Source: Symsagittifera roscoffensis (Eukaryota > Xenacoelomorpha > Acoela > Convolutidae). Taken from it: DNA of 64,000 bases. Position 1 is the stretch's first letter. Every line of letters starts with the position of its first letter. The notes below the pieces were generated by a model that was given only the letters and a program-made list of their open reading frames with translations, did no database searches and was not told the DNA's origin. Positions 47,003 through 59,200 of this stretch are shown piece by piece. A program made the translations under genes and the position numbers. The DNA lies in NCBI RefSeq assembly GCF_963678635.1, contig NC_087070.1:39101397-39165396 (forward strand). The letters run 5' to 3'.

Positions 47003-48060
47003 ACAAAAAAACTACTCTATTCTTTATTCTTAACTGCATAACTTCGGGGTTTTATAGGAAATAAAGCAAATTGATCAAAAGCTGACAACCTTTTTTTTTG
47101 CTGCCGCATTTTTTTGATCCAAAATAAACCCCAATCTTGTGAAATCTTCTAATTCAATCACCTTTTTTAGACAAAAAAACAAGACATAATGACGTGGAAT
47201 ATGAAAAAAAAATGTATTAGACAGTTTTTTGCCATTTTAAAGTTCTTTTTTTAAAATTGGAAATTTTTTCAATTCAGTGTGGTGAAAAAGTTCTGTGGTA
47301 CTTGCACAGCAACCGGCTATCTAAATGTAAATTAAAAACTGGGTTTGGAAACTTTTGTTTTCAGAAAATTGTTTTCTTGTTCTCTCCAACTAACCACTGA
47401 AAACTTTTAGATTTATTATCTGTTTTTAAAAACCAAATAAGACCTTAAAAACAAATTCTGTTTTTTTAGTCCCATTAAAGAACAAGCCCGGAAGTTTTTT
47501 GCGGCTGGATAAAAATTATAGAAACACAATAACAAATTCTTCCGTTTAAAGTTTTTATAGGTTACCAAAGTTGGATAATTATTGTTGTTTTGGGTAATGG
47601 AAACGCAAATAATTTTAGAAATAAAAAATAAGACAAAATACTGCTAATTTGACTTCAAAAACGTCTTTTTAAGACTGTTTTTTGATTTTTATGGCCAGTT
47701 TTCTCACAAAAAAGGAAGTTTTAAAAAAATGCAAAGTCAATTTAAATCAAATAAAAGTTGCGTTTTTAATTATTTAAAAATGCTAAGATTAAAATTGCAA
47801 TTGAATTAGTTGTGGCTTACAGTACGCTCCAAGAGAAAAACTGAAAATTTTGCGCAGTTTGAATACCCCAAAATGTTCAAATTGTCATTCTTTGATATCG
47901 TTTATTATACAAAAACGTCGCAGGTGAAATATAGCTTTAATATTGAGTTGATGTATGAAAAGTTATCGTATGATATAAGAACCTTTCATAAAAATGACTA
48001 GAAAAGAAACCTAAAAAAAACTAAATGCACAAACATTTCATCACTTTCTTCGAAAGCGGC
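47003..48060. repeat. Tandem unit P2 (1.06 kb)
   Basis: Second copy of the P unit. Its last 360 bp (from 47699) also form the beginning of the 1.7-kb Q unit, so the Q array seems to have grown from the end of P2 plus downstream sequence. Confidence 0.88.
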
Positions 48061-49430
48061 ACAAAAATGGGCAAGAAAATCACTGTGAAATGCTGCTTCG
48101 AGTATGTTAGCTCGAAAACTATTCCTTTGTAATGAAAGTTTGTGAGTGCTCACTCAAATATAGTTTTACTGTAATTTGATCTTCTGAAAAATGCAACAAA
48201 AATAACATGTTTATTGCAAAAATTGTAAGAATTTTTTATTACTATTGTCCTAAAATGAAAACAAAAGGTCCAGACAAACAACTTAAAATAATGCAGTCTA
48301 GATAAACAACTAAAGTTTTTTCAAAAACAAAGCTTAAATCAAGTCTTAAAGCTTAAATTTTGAAACTAAACGTGAACAATCTACACATTTTTTTAAACAA
48401 ATTTTTTGGTTTTCAAATATGCGGACTGTTTTTTTCTGTGGTTTTCACCAATTATGAAACTCGATAAGGATTTTTTCTGAACGCTTCAAGTCCGAGATCC
48501 TCTTAAAAATTTGCATATATTTTTCTAATTATTCAAAATAAATCTGCGAGAATAATCTTCAAGACAATTTTCAAACGTTTTGGCGCCTGGCTTGTTACTA
48601 AATTTATTTTAATTTTGCCATTTGAGCAAAAAATGGTCTTCAAAACTTAAGTTATTAACTTTCTGACTCAGTATCAAAAAAATAAAATCTGATTTGATAA
48701 AAAATTGGTCAAAGATAATTAGTTTTTTTGGAAATTTTAAAAATTAGAAAACACAAAACGATGAAATGTTCTGCTCTGAGATGAAAACAAAAGAAGATTT
48801 TCTGTATCGCTTTGATATTTTTTCTGCATTAAGCTAAGTTTTATTTAATTTGATTTAAAAAAACAATGATGAAGTTCTTTGATGCTTCTACAAAAACAAA
48901 AAACGAAGGCATAACAAATATAGCCGTTTTGCCACTGAGTTCGGATGCTTATCAGAAAAAGTGATATTGCGCTATCACAAAAGGGATATCGATTGTCAAA
49001 AAGTGATATCACAAAAATGATTTTGTGATATTTTAAGTTTTTGCGCCGGTCAATCATTCAAACTTGACCGGAGCAAAAATGACTGCCTGTTAATAGTTTG
49101 ATTGAATTGATGACTCGCAAAATTTCCATCAGTTTATTTGAATTACAAAAATCCAAAGTTTTGTCATTTTACAAAAAGTCAAAAAAAACATGCTCAAACA
49201 CACAAACGCCAATAAAAATTTACAAACAGTACAAAAATCAAATAAAGTTTTTAATCCAAACCGCTAACATCCAGAAATATTCCATTACAAACTACAAAAC
49301 TATAGCTGTGGTAAATTTCTGTTTTTGATAACAGTCACAAATTGAAAGAATGTTTTTTCCAACTGATCTGCTACGAAGCCCGCTCTGTTCTTATAATCAA
49401 CGCTAACGATCAATCACTCCCGGGTTGACG
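47699..49430. repeat. Tandem unit Q1 (1732 bp)
   Basis: First of three head-to-tail units, each starting TTTTCTCACAAAAAAGGAAG and ending in CCCGGGTTGACG. The 63-codon frame at 47810-48001 recurs in Q2 and Q3 but shows no protein similarity, so I treat it as chance. Confidence 0.92.
48961..49079. repeat. Triple hairpin cluster in unit Q1
   Basis: Three successive stem-loops. GTGATA/TATCAC is at 48961-48978. ATATCACAAAA / TTTTGTGATAT with a 4-nt loop is at 49006-49031. TTTTTGCGCCGGTCAA / TTGACCGGAGCAAAAA (15 of 16 paired, 10-nt loop) is at 49038-49079. The cluster recurs in Q2 (about 50694-50812) and Q3 (about 52395-52513). Confidence 0.85.
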
Positions 49431-51132
49431 TTTTCTCACAAAAAAGGAAGTTTTCAAAAAATGCAATGTAAATTTAAATCAGATAAAAGTTGCGTTTTTA
49501 ATTATTTAAAAATGCTAAGATTAAAATTGCAATTGAATTAGTTGTGGCTTACAGTACGCTCTAAGAGACAAATTGAAAATTTTGCGCAGTTTGAATACCC
49601 CAAAATGTTCAAATTGTCATTCTTTGATATCGTTTATTATACAAAAACGTCGCAGGTGAAATATAGCTTTAATATTGAGTTGATTTATGAAAAGTTATCG
49701 TATGATATAAGAACCTTTCATAAAAATGACTAGAAAAGAAACCTAAAAAAAACTAACTGCACAAACATTTCATCACTTTCTTCGAAAGCGGCACAAAAAT
49801 GGGTAAAAAAATCACTGTGAAATGCTGCTTAGAGTATGTTAGCTCGAAAACTATTCCTTTGTAACAAAAGTTTGTGAGTGCTCACTCAAATATAGTTTTA
49901 CTGTAATTTGATCTTCTGAAAAATACAAAAAAAATATCATGTTTATTGCAAAAATTGTAAGAATTTTTATTACTATTGTCCTAAAATGAAAACAAAAGGT
50001 CCAGACAAACAATTTAAAATAATGCAGTCTAGATAAACAACTAAACTTTTTTCAAAAACAAAGCTTAAATCAAGTCTTAAAGCTTAAATTTTGAAACTAA
50101 ACGTGAACAATCTACACATTTTTTTTTATACAAATTTTTTGGTTTTCAAATATGCGGACTGTTTTTTTCTGTGGTTTTCACCAATTATGAAACTCGATCA
50201 GGATTTTTTCTGAACGCTTCAAGTCCGAGCTCCTCTTAAAAATTTGCATATATTTTTCTAATTATTCAAAATAAATCTGCGAGAATAATCTTCAAGACAA
50301 TTTTCAAACGTTTTGGCGCCTGGCTTGTTACTAAATTTATTTTAAATTTGCCATTTGAGCAAAAAATGGTCTTCAAAACTTAAGTTATTAACTTTCTGAC
50401 TCAGTATCAAAAAAATAAAGTCTGATATGATAAAAAATTGGTCAAAGATAATTAGCTCTTTTGGAAATTTTAAAAATTAGAAAACACAAAACGATGAAAT
50501 GTTCTGCTCTGAGATGAAAACAAAAGAAGATTTTCTGTATCGCTTTGATATTTTTTCTGCATTAAACTAAGTTTTATTTAATTTGATTTAAAAAAACAAT
50601 GATGAAATTCTTTGATGCTTCTACAAAAACAAAAAACGAGGGCATAACAAATATAGCCGGTTTGCCACTGAGTTCGGATGCTTATCAGAAAAAGTGATAT
50701 TGCGCTATCACAAAAGGGATATCGATTGTCAAAAAATGATATCACAAAAATGATTTTGTGATATTTTAAGTTTTTGCGCCGGTCAATCATTCAAACTTGA
50801 CCGGAGCAAAAATGACTGCCTGTTAATAGTTTGATTGAATTGATGACTCGCAAAATTTCCATCAGTTTATTTGAATTACAAAAATCCAAAGTTTCGTCAT
50901 TTTACAAAAAGCCAAAAAAATTTACAAACAGTACAAAAATCAAAAGAAGTTTTTAATCCAAACCGCTAACATCCAGAAATATTCCATTACAAACTACAAA
51001 ACTATAGCTGTGGTAAATTTCTGTTTTTGATAACATTCACAAATTGAAAGAATGTTTTTTCCAACTGATCTGCTACGAAGCCCGCTCTGTTCTTATAATC
51101 AACGCAAACGATCAATCACTCCCGGGTTGACG
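49431..51132. repeat. Tandem unit Q2 (1702 bp)
   Basis: Second Q unit. It lacks about 27-30 bp around AACATGCTCAAACACACAAA that Q1 and Q3 have, which explains its shorter length. The hairpin cluster is retained. Confidence 0.92.
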
Positions 51133-52864
51133 TTTTCTCACAAAAAAGGAAGTTTTCAAAAAATGCAATGTAAATTTAAATCAGATAAAAGTTGCGTTTT
51201 TAATTATTTAAAAATGCTAAGATTAAAATTGCAATTGAATTAGTTGTGGCTTACAGTACGCTCTAAGAGAAAAACTGAAAATTTTGCGCAGTTTGATTAC
51301 CCCAAAATGTTCAAATTGTCATTCTTTGATATCGTTTATTATACAAAAACGTCGCAGGTGAAATATAGCTTTAATATTGAGTTGATTTATGAAAAGTTAT
51401 CGTATGATATAAGAACCTTTCATAAAAACGACTAGAAAAGAAACCTAAAAAAAACTAACTGCACAAACATTTCATCACTTTCTTCGAAAGCGGCACAAAA
51501 ATGGGCAAGAAAATCACTGTGAAATGCTGCTTAGAGTATGTTAGCTCGAAAACTATTCCTTTGTAACAAAAGTTTGTGAGTGCTCACTCAAATATAGTTT
51601 TACTGTAATTTGATCTTCTGAAAAATGCAAAAAAAATATCAAGGTTATTGCAAAAATTGTAAGAATTTTTATTACTATTGTCCTAAAATGAAAACAAAAG
51701 GTCCAGAAAAACAACTTAAAATAATGCAGTCTAGATAAACAACTAAAGTTTTTTCAAAAACAAAGCTTAAATCAAGTCTTAAAGCTTAAATTTTGAAACT
51801 AAACGTGAACAATCTACACATTTTTTTTAAACAAATTTTTTGGTTTTCAAATATGCGGACTGTTTTTTTCTGTGGTTTTCACCAATTATGAAACTCGATA
51901 AGGATTTTTTCTGAACGCTTCAAGTCCGAGCTCCTCTTAAAAATTTGCATATATTTTTCTAATTATTCAAAATAAATCTGCGAGAATAATCTTCAAGACA
52001 ATTTTCAAACGTTTTGGCGCCTGGCTTGTTACTAAATTTATTTTAATTTTGCCATTTGAGCAAAAAATGGTCTTCAAAACTTAAGTTATTAACTTTCTGA
52101 CTCAGTATCAAAAAAATAAAATCTGAGTTGATAAAAAATTGGTCAAAGATAATTAGCTCTTTTGGAAATTTTAAAAATTAGAAAACACAAAACGATGAAA
52201 TGTTCTGCTCTGAGATGAAAACAAAAGAAGATTTTCTGTATCGCTTTGATATTTTTTCTGCATTAAACTAAGTTTTATTTAATTTGATTTAAAAAAACAA
52301 TGATGAAGTTCTTTGATGCTTCTACAAAAACAAAAAACGAGGGCATAACAAATATAGCCGGTTTGCCACTGAGTTCGGATGCTTATCAGAAAAAGTGATA
52401 TTGCGCTATCACAAAAGGGATATCGATTGTCAAAAAGTGATATCACAAAAATGATTTTGTGATATTTTAAGTTTTTGCGCCGGTCAATCATTCAAACTTG
52501 ACCGGAGCAAAAATGACTGCCTGTTAATAGTTTGATTGAATTGATGACTCGCAAAATTTCCATCAGTTTATTTGAATTACAAAAATCCAAAGTTTCGTCA
52601 TTTTACAAAAAGCCAAAAAAAACATGCTCAAACACACAAACGCCAACAAAAATTTACAAACAGTACAAAAATCAAAAGAAGTTTTTAATCCAAACCGCTA
52701 ACATCCAGAAATATTCCATTACAAACTACAAAACTATAGCTGTGGTAAATTTCTGTTTTTGATAACAGTCACAAATTGAAAGAATGTTTTTTCCAACTGA
52801 TCTGCTACGAAGCCCGCTCTGTTCTTATAATCAACGCCAACAATCAATCACTCCCGGGTTGACG
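51133..52864. repeat. Tandem unit Q3 (1732 bp)
   Basis: Third Q unit, the same length as Q1. It ends at CCCGGGTTGACG, where the array stops and the palindrome-rich segment begins. Confidence 0.92.
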
Positions 52865-53977
52865 TCCATTAAAGAAAAGTGCTAATCAAACTATTTCATA
52901 TACGGCGACTATGGAAAAAATGCTTATCATACAATTTTCATACAAAATTTAAAAACTGTATTTAACGTTTTTAGAGAAATACTTCTGTTCTATTTCCATC
53001 TTTTGAATCTTTCTGCTCAATAAAAACATGATTTTAATTTTGGTCAAAAAAGTGCTTATCATAATGTTTTCATTTATGAAAATTGTATGATAAGCGTTTT
53101 GCTATAGAAAAAATAAAATCTTCAAAAATAATTTAACGATGTTTCTGGATAAATTTACATGAGTTTTAAAAAATTTTTATTGAAAGCATGCATTTTGTCT
53201 CCCAAAAACATGATTATAATTGGTTAAAAAAATGCTTATCATATAATTTTCATAAATGAAAATTGTATGACATGCATTTTTTCATAAGCAAAAATACAAT
53301 TTTTTTTTGGTTGCAAACTTGTTTTTGTGCTCAAACAAAAATTTTTGCAGAAAAAAACTTTTGCATGCAAAATGTGACTTTTTGTGTTTTTTACGTAATC
53401 CAGGATGAGTTTTTCGCCCAAAAAATCCAAAAATCACAAAAAAAGTGCTTTTTTTTGTAAACACTATTATTATTTTTTTATTTCATTTGCTAAGATAAAA
53501 ATAAATTTGTAAAAAAAGCAGGCTTTTTTTTCTCAATCATTAAAACTTTCAAATCAAAAATTATCTAGTCATATACAAAAAAATTACATTTTTGGTATAT
53601 AATTCCATGTCACAATGTAAAAATTAACGTAGGTAGCCATAATCACCAAATGCAGTTTATCTGCGTGGTAACTGCCAGTTACACTCTGGGTTTTCTTAAG
53701 TCCAGGGTTAGTGTTTCGGATGAAACACAAAATTTCAAAACAATTATTTTTTGGTATTTTCATTTACGGAAAAAATGCTTATCATGCAATTTCATTGTAT
53801 GGAAAAAATGCTCATCATAATATTTCATAGTATGGAAAAATGCTTGTCAAGCTATTTTCATAGTATTTCTTTTGGTCTATGAAATAGTATGACAAGCATT
53901 TTTTTCATAATATGAAATGATGCTAAACATCATAATATGAAATATGGTATGATAAACATTTTTTTGTCAACCCGGGC
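52853..53977. mobile_element. Palindrome-rich segment with 11-bp terminal inverted repeats
   Basis: Bounded by CCCGGGTTGAC (52853-52863) and its exact complement GTCAACCCGGG (53967-53977). Inside are several foldbacks built on ATGCTTATCATA plus TTTTCAT: 53054-53095 (20-nt arms, 2-nt loop, 3 mismatches), about 53229-53280, and 53836-53903. It may be a foldback-type or MITE-like element. No target duplication is obvious and there is no coding capacity. Confidence 0.6.
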
Positions 53978-56833
53978 TGTTATGTGAAGCACCTCTCAGA
54001 TAAACAGCTTGAGTTCCGGGATTAGTTTCTATTGACTGGTTCTAACGTTTTGAATCAGTTAATAACCACTACTCTAGTGCTTGACCATTTGGGTTGCAGA
54101 TGGAAGAAACTAATAATAGGATGAACTATGAAATCTTCATTTTTGAAGCAAAATTATCTAGCAGAAAAAAAACTGAAAAACGATTGTACATTATATGTGA
54201 AAACTAATTACCTAATTTTGACACTATTGTTTGAAAAACAAATTTTGATAACGACGAATTAGCATTTTACAATTTGAAGTATCCTAAAATTATTGATGCT
54301 TTCATTAAGAAATGTCGGTGATAATTTATCTTTTATTAACAAAACCTCATATGTGTTTTAAACTTTATAAAAAATCACTTTTATAAATTTGAATACAATC
54401 AAAAAAAACTGAGCTACTATATTTTTCATTTTTAACATTCCAACTTTTACGGTGAAAAAAAAACGTATCTCATTTGAACTTCCAGGACTTTGGTTTTGAC
54501 AAAACCTGAAACTCGAACAAACATTTTTGTAAGCTTGATTCTCTGCTCTTGATTGAGAGAAATTTGTATTTTTTGCTTCTGTTTCCAAACTTGCGGACCT
54601 CATCGGTTCAATCTGTCTCTACTATTTAGTTGTGAAAACAAAATTAGAAGGCACCATATTTTATCTTTATGACTTCTGGATTTCATTTAGTTTAAATTTA
54701 GTCATCCAAAAATATTTAGCCTTTAGCGGGATAAATCGGCATTTTATTATCTATATCAAAAAAATTGGAGAAGGTTTGAAGTATTAAGTATTCAATGGCG
54801 GAAAATCTATGCAAATCTAATTATTTTAATGTAAACGTCCTTATTTAAAGACTTCCTCGCCCATTGAGATTTTTTGAGTCTTGAAACTCTGTTGTTAAAA
54901 TTTTTTGCTTGAACAAACACACCTTGAAATACTCTATGACGTGAAAAAGAAGGAGGGAGGGATTGACGTGACACAAAGCTGCGAAAATAACAATTTTCAG
55001 CTCGATTGAGCTTAATTATCTTTTACAACATATTTTTGGGCACTTATGTTTGAGCTATCTTGCTTGGTTTGCGAGTGGTCAAATAATTTCTCAATGGAAA
55101 AAAAAATTTACACCAATTTTTTTTTTCAAATTCTTTAGATATTGATCAAGTTACAACTAAAAAAACGATTTGATCTCATATATTTATCACTTGATGTACA
55201 CTGACTGTGAGTAAAAAACCATTGGAAGCAGTTGATGTTCTTTTCCTTTTTGGGAGGGGAGAATAAAATTTTGTTTGACGACAGGATGGTTGCAATGGTT
55301 TTTCTACTTGTACCATCAAATTTTATGTTAATGCAAACGTTAGTTTAAAATGATCTTGAAGAATGATTTTTCTCAAGAAAACCACTTTCTTTCACGTAGC
55401 AAAACGATTCGAGCAAAAGTAATTCAACTCTGAATCTTCGAGCTCAGTTTACGCAAAGTGGTTCGCACTGAAAGAAAAACTGCTTATACGCTCAGTGAAA
55501 AAATTCGATAAAAATCAATTATACGCAAAAAAACCTACAACATTATGTAGGTACAGAATCCATCTATCTAAAACCATTTCATGAATGAGAATCAATTTTA
55601 CACAAGTGGAGTTGATTAATTTTCACGAAACAATAATGGATTTTACAACCAAAACAATTTTTTTTCTGTTCTATAAAACTTGTACATAAACTGTAGATAA
55701 TCTGTATTTAATCTTTTTATAATCTCTATAAAACAAATCCATAGATTATTCTGTAGATAATCTAAATATAGTCTGCAGAAAATATATTTTTAATTAGTAT
55801 ATAATCCGTAAAAAAATTATTTATATTGTCTAGAAGCTAAAGAGATAATAACAATTTGAATTTCAATTATCCAAATGTTTAATTAAAACTAAATTTCCAT
55901 AATTTCAGCAAAAACTTGTGACCAGGAAAAGTCTTCTTCGTTACTTTAGTGATCTGAACACACATGATTCAAGTTATTTACCGCAAAATAAAAGTTTTAA
56001 GTGATTTATCTAAATTTTGCAACCCAAAGATTCCTGCGGTAAAAAAAAGGTACGTTTGTGTAAAATCTCTCAAAATCCCAATTTTAGAGAAAAAAAAAGA
56101 TTTTAGCGCAATTTTGTTAAAATATCTTTGACAAAAGTTCGGAAATTTAACTTGAAACAATTAGTTGTCTACTGCAAGACAGTTCCACATCACTGACTCC
56201 AAAAGATTTTTCAGATCAAATATCAGCACAAAATCATAACTGAAGAACCTGCATCTTAATTTAAATTGAAATTAATCATAAAGTTTTTTGAAAAACAAAG
56301 TGCCTGATAAACAATTATTGAAACTATATAATTGAAGTTCCACTGTAAAAACACAAGTGATCTCAAATCTGTTTCTTCTTTCTGTAAATACTTTTTTAGC
56401 AAGTCTTATCACTGCGTTTATTGAATTGTTTTTGAAGTTTCAGCAGAATTTTTAATTTAATGTTTGAAATTCTTAGAAACTTTTTAAACTAATACTCCGA
56501 TCGAAAAACTAGATTTTTGCATTTTTTGTTTTTTTCAAGGGGTGCTTAAAAAAATTACAGAATTCGGCAGGATCAACTTTGGTCTGTCAATCCTCGATGC
56601 AAAATTTTGGTTGAAGTGGTTTTCAGTGAGAAACATCGCCTGAATTTTGTTGAACTTGTTTTCTGGTTGTGCAACTATAATCAAGGTTTGATCCAACTGA
56701 AAAATTGCTGAATGTTAAAAAAGGCTATCTATTCAATTGGAAATTAGCATTTATCGTAATTTGAGGAAATCGCTATCAAAGTTTAGGAGTGCAAACACCG
56801 CTGCCATCAATACTTTTGACTCTATAATTAAAA
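53978..56833. other. AT-rich intergenic region, no gene seen
   Basis: Small open frames only, without recognisable motifs. A cluster of AGATAATCT-type words and their complements occurs at about 55690-55790. Nothing else can be supported. Confidence 0.55.
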
Positions 56834-57377
56834 CAAGACTGCTCGTATCAAGGCGAAACCCTGAATGTTCCGACTGCCTTTTGAGGTTTATGGAGCAGCA
56901 GTAATAACATAAAAAAATTAAATGAAATTAAATAAAATGAATTTTTTTTTCTAAAATTTGAAGTTTTTTTAATGAAAATCATCCCGCCCACACGCCATAT
57001 AAAGTACAAAAGGATAGATTTCGTTCCTTGTAACAAATCAATTATGGCGAATAAGCATCGTTCAACCAATTTGGAACGATTTATAAGACGGATTAAATCT
57101 CCGCTTACGCGTTAAAAGCGCGAACTATATCGCGCGTTAATTGTCCCAAATTGGTCAAAATGGCCAAAATGGCAATCTTTAAACCCTCATAACTTTATGA
57201 AAAAAGATCACAGGTGAAATATCTTTTCAAATTTAAGCTCAAGACAACAAAACCTTTTGAATGATATTTGAAAATTTCGTCAAAAATGGCTAGTTAAAAA
57301 GTCGAAATTTGTCTGAAGAAAAAAAAAACCCACCCCGAGCACAAATATTCCGTTACTTTCGTATCGAAAGTCGGAAC
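56834..57377 (+). mobile_element. 530-bp Helentron/HINE-like element, copy G
   Basis: Full-length (544 bp) with family termini. The slightly greater length includes a duplicated CAAAATGGC in the central module (about 57156-57174). Confidence 0.8.
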
Positions 57378-57379
57378 AA

Positions 57380-57910
57380 CAAGACTGCTCGTACAAGGGC
57401 GAAGCCCTGAATGTTCCGACTGCCTTTTAATAATTATGAAGCAGTAATAACATTTAAGAAGTTGAATGAAATGAAACAAAATGAATTTTTTTTTCTAAAA
57501 ATTGATTTTTTTAAATAAAAATTATCCCCCCACACGCCATATTAAATACAAAAGGACAGATTTCGCTCCTTGTAACAAATCAATTATGGCAAATAAGCTT
57601 CTTTCAACCAATTTGGAACGATTTCTAAGACGGATTAACTCTCCGCTTACGCGTTAAAAGCGCGAAATATATCGCGCGTTAATTGTCCCAAATTGGCCAA
57701 AATGGCAATCTTTAAACCCCCGTAACTTTACGAAAAATGATCACAGGTAAAATATCTTTTCAAATTTGAGCTCAGGACAACAATACCTTTCGAATGATAT
57801 AAAAAAAATTACGTCAAAAATGGCTAGTTAAGAAGTCGAAATTTGTCTGAAGAAAAAAAAACCCACCCCGAGCACAAATATTCCGTTACTTTCGTATCGA
57901 AAGTCGGAAC
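57380..57910 (+). mobile_element. 530-bp Helentron/HINE-like element, copy H
   Basis: Full-length (531 bp), same orientation as copy G and separated from it by only AA. Such head-to-tail neighbours are common for rolling-circle elements. It is followed by AA. Confidence 0.8.
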
Positions 57911-58446
57911 AACAACTGTTCTTTAAACGTCCCAAGACGTTTTGGCAAAAAAGGTTACTTAACTATCATACGACCACAAAAGATAAATATACCGACACTT
58001 GGTTTTTTCAATTTTACAGCTTCACGCTTTTGCTCTCGATCAAATCATCAGCAATTATAACTCTGTTATTCCAGGTGAATAAATTAAGCATCCCCTCTGC
58101 TAAAGTCAAAACAAACAGCACAAAAATTCATCGGCATAAACAGAGCGCGTGCACTGCAAAACAACACAGGCGTACATCTAGGAGGTCCATTACATTTCGC
58201 ACTAAAACCTCGGAGCCAGTAACGATTGCTATACGTTTAGAAAAGCGGTTATTGCAACTAACTCTGATTAACAATATCGACTATTTTGAAAGTAACTTTG
58301 ATTAAAAGTATCAACAATTACCCTTAATAATATCTACCATAATCATTACCAGCTATAACTTGCAAATTATTACCAAATTTCAGCAGCTGATTTTCATATC
58401 TAGCTGTTTGTTCTTATTTAATACCGATAGATTGTGTCATAATCAG

Positions 58447-58596
58447 TGCCTGTGTGTGACCTTTGATGCTATAGAAATGCCATACAAGGGATCATACTGT
58501 GCCCCTATCAATGATGGATCTTCTCGACACTGGGAGGCAAGGAGAGTCCAGAATTGCGTCGACAGAGCCACGCTGGAAAGGCAAAGTCTGGCACAG
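58447..58596 (+). CDS. Candidate internal exon of an unidentified gene
   Basis: A 150-nt stretch open in one frame, bounded by ATAATCAG|TG and a strong donor GCACAG|GTCAGT. Both ends are phase 0, giving 50 residues. It is clearly more GC-rich than its surroundings. The peptide begins with CLCV, has further cysteines, and ends in a helical, charged stretch. I do not recognise a domain. It lies 17 kb past the Trim9 stop, so it would belong to another gene extending beyond what can be seen. It may equally be a chance open stretch. Confidence 0.4.
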
Positions 58597-58917
58597 GTCA
58601 GTACTGAAGCTACCATTTTATAGGTCAACAGTTGTCTAAAAAACTGATCAAATATTAGGTAAATCTTAGGACGGAAAAATATAATTAAAAGTGGTCGAAA
58701 TTCCGAACATTTTGAGATTTTACGAATAAATTTTTTTTTGAATGGTCTTATGAACAGAGCAAATTTTTTCCAGAAACATTAAACCAATATCTCCGTTATC
58801 ATACTTCAAAAAATTCTGTTAAATTGCAATTTTAGCTTTTATTTACTCTTCCATAAAAAATTGATATTTATGGTACAAAATATGATGCAACAAACACTTG
58901 ATCAAATTATCCATTAC

Positions 58918-59200
58918 AGGGGCGGACCTAGACTTTTCTCAAGGGCCGATTTTCAAAAAAGTTCTTAGGTCGACCAAAATGATTTTCGAGCTCTCCCAAA
59001 GCATTAAAAAGACCTTGTTTTGGCCAAACCTTCAGCGCCTCAGGCAAACGTTTTGAAAAAACGCCAAAAAAAAGTTTTTTTAGACTTTTTGAAATTGTTG
59101 AGCAGAAATTGCGTTTTTTGGCGCGCGCTTCCCCCTCGAAAGTATTTAGCTTCCCATCCGCCAAAAATGGGTTTTTCAAAATAGTACAAAGAGGTTTGTC
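58918..59200. repeat. Dispersed repeat, second copy of the 24609-24915 family
   Basis: Starts CAGGGGCGGACCTAGAC and follows the same block order as the copy at 24609-24915 (GAGCTCTCCCAAAGCA, CCTTGTTTTGGCCAAA, GCGCGCGCTTCCCC). hAT-MITE-like terminus; right end not identified. Confidence 0.6.

Noticed and set aside
47810-48001. 63-codon frame conserved in three tandem units (also 49542 and 51244)
   Set aside because: Conservation is explained by the DNA-level tandem repeat. The sequence overlaps the element-like 3' module and has no protein motif.
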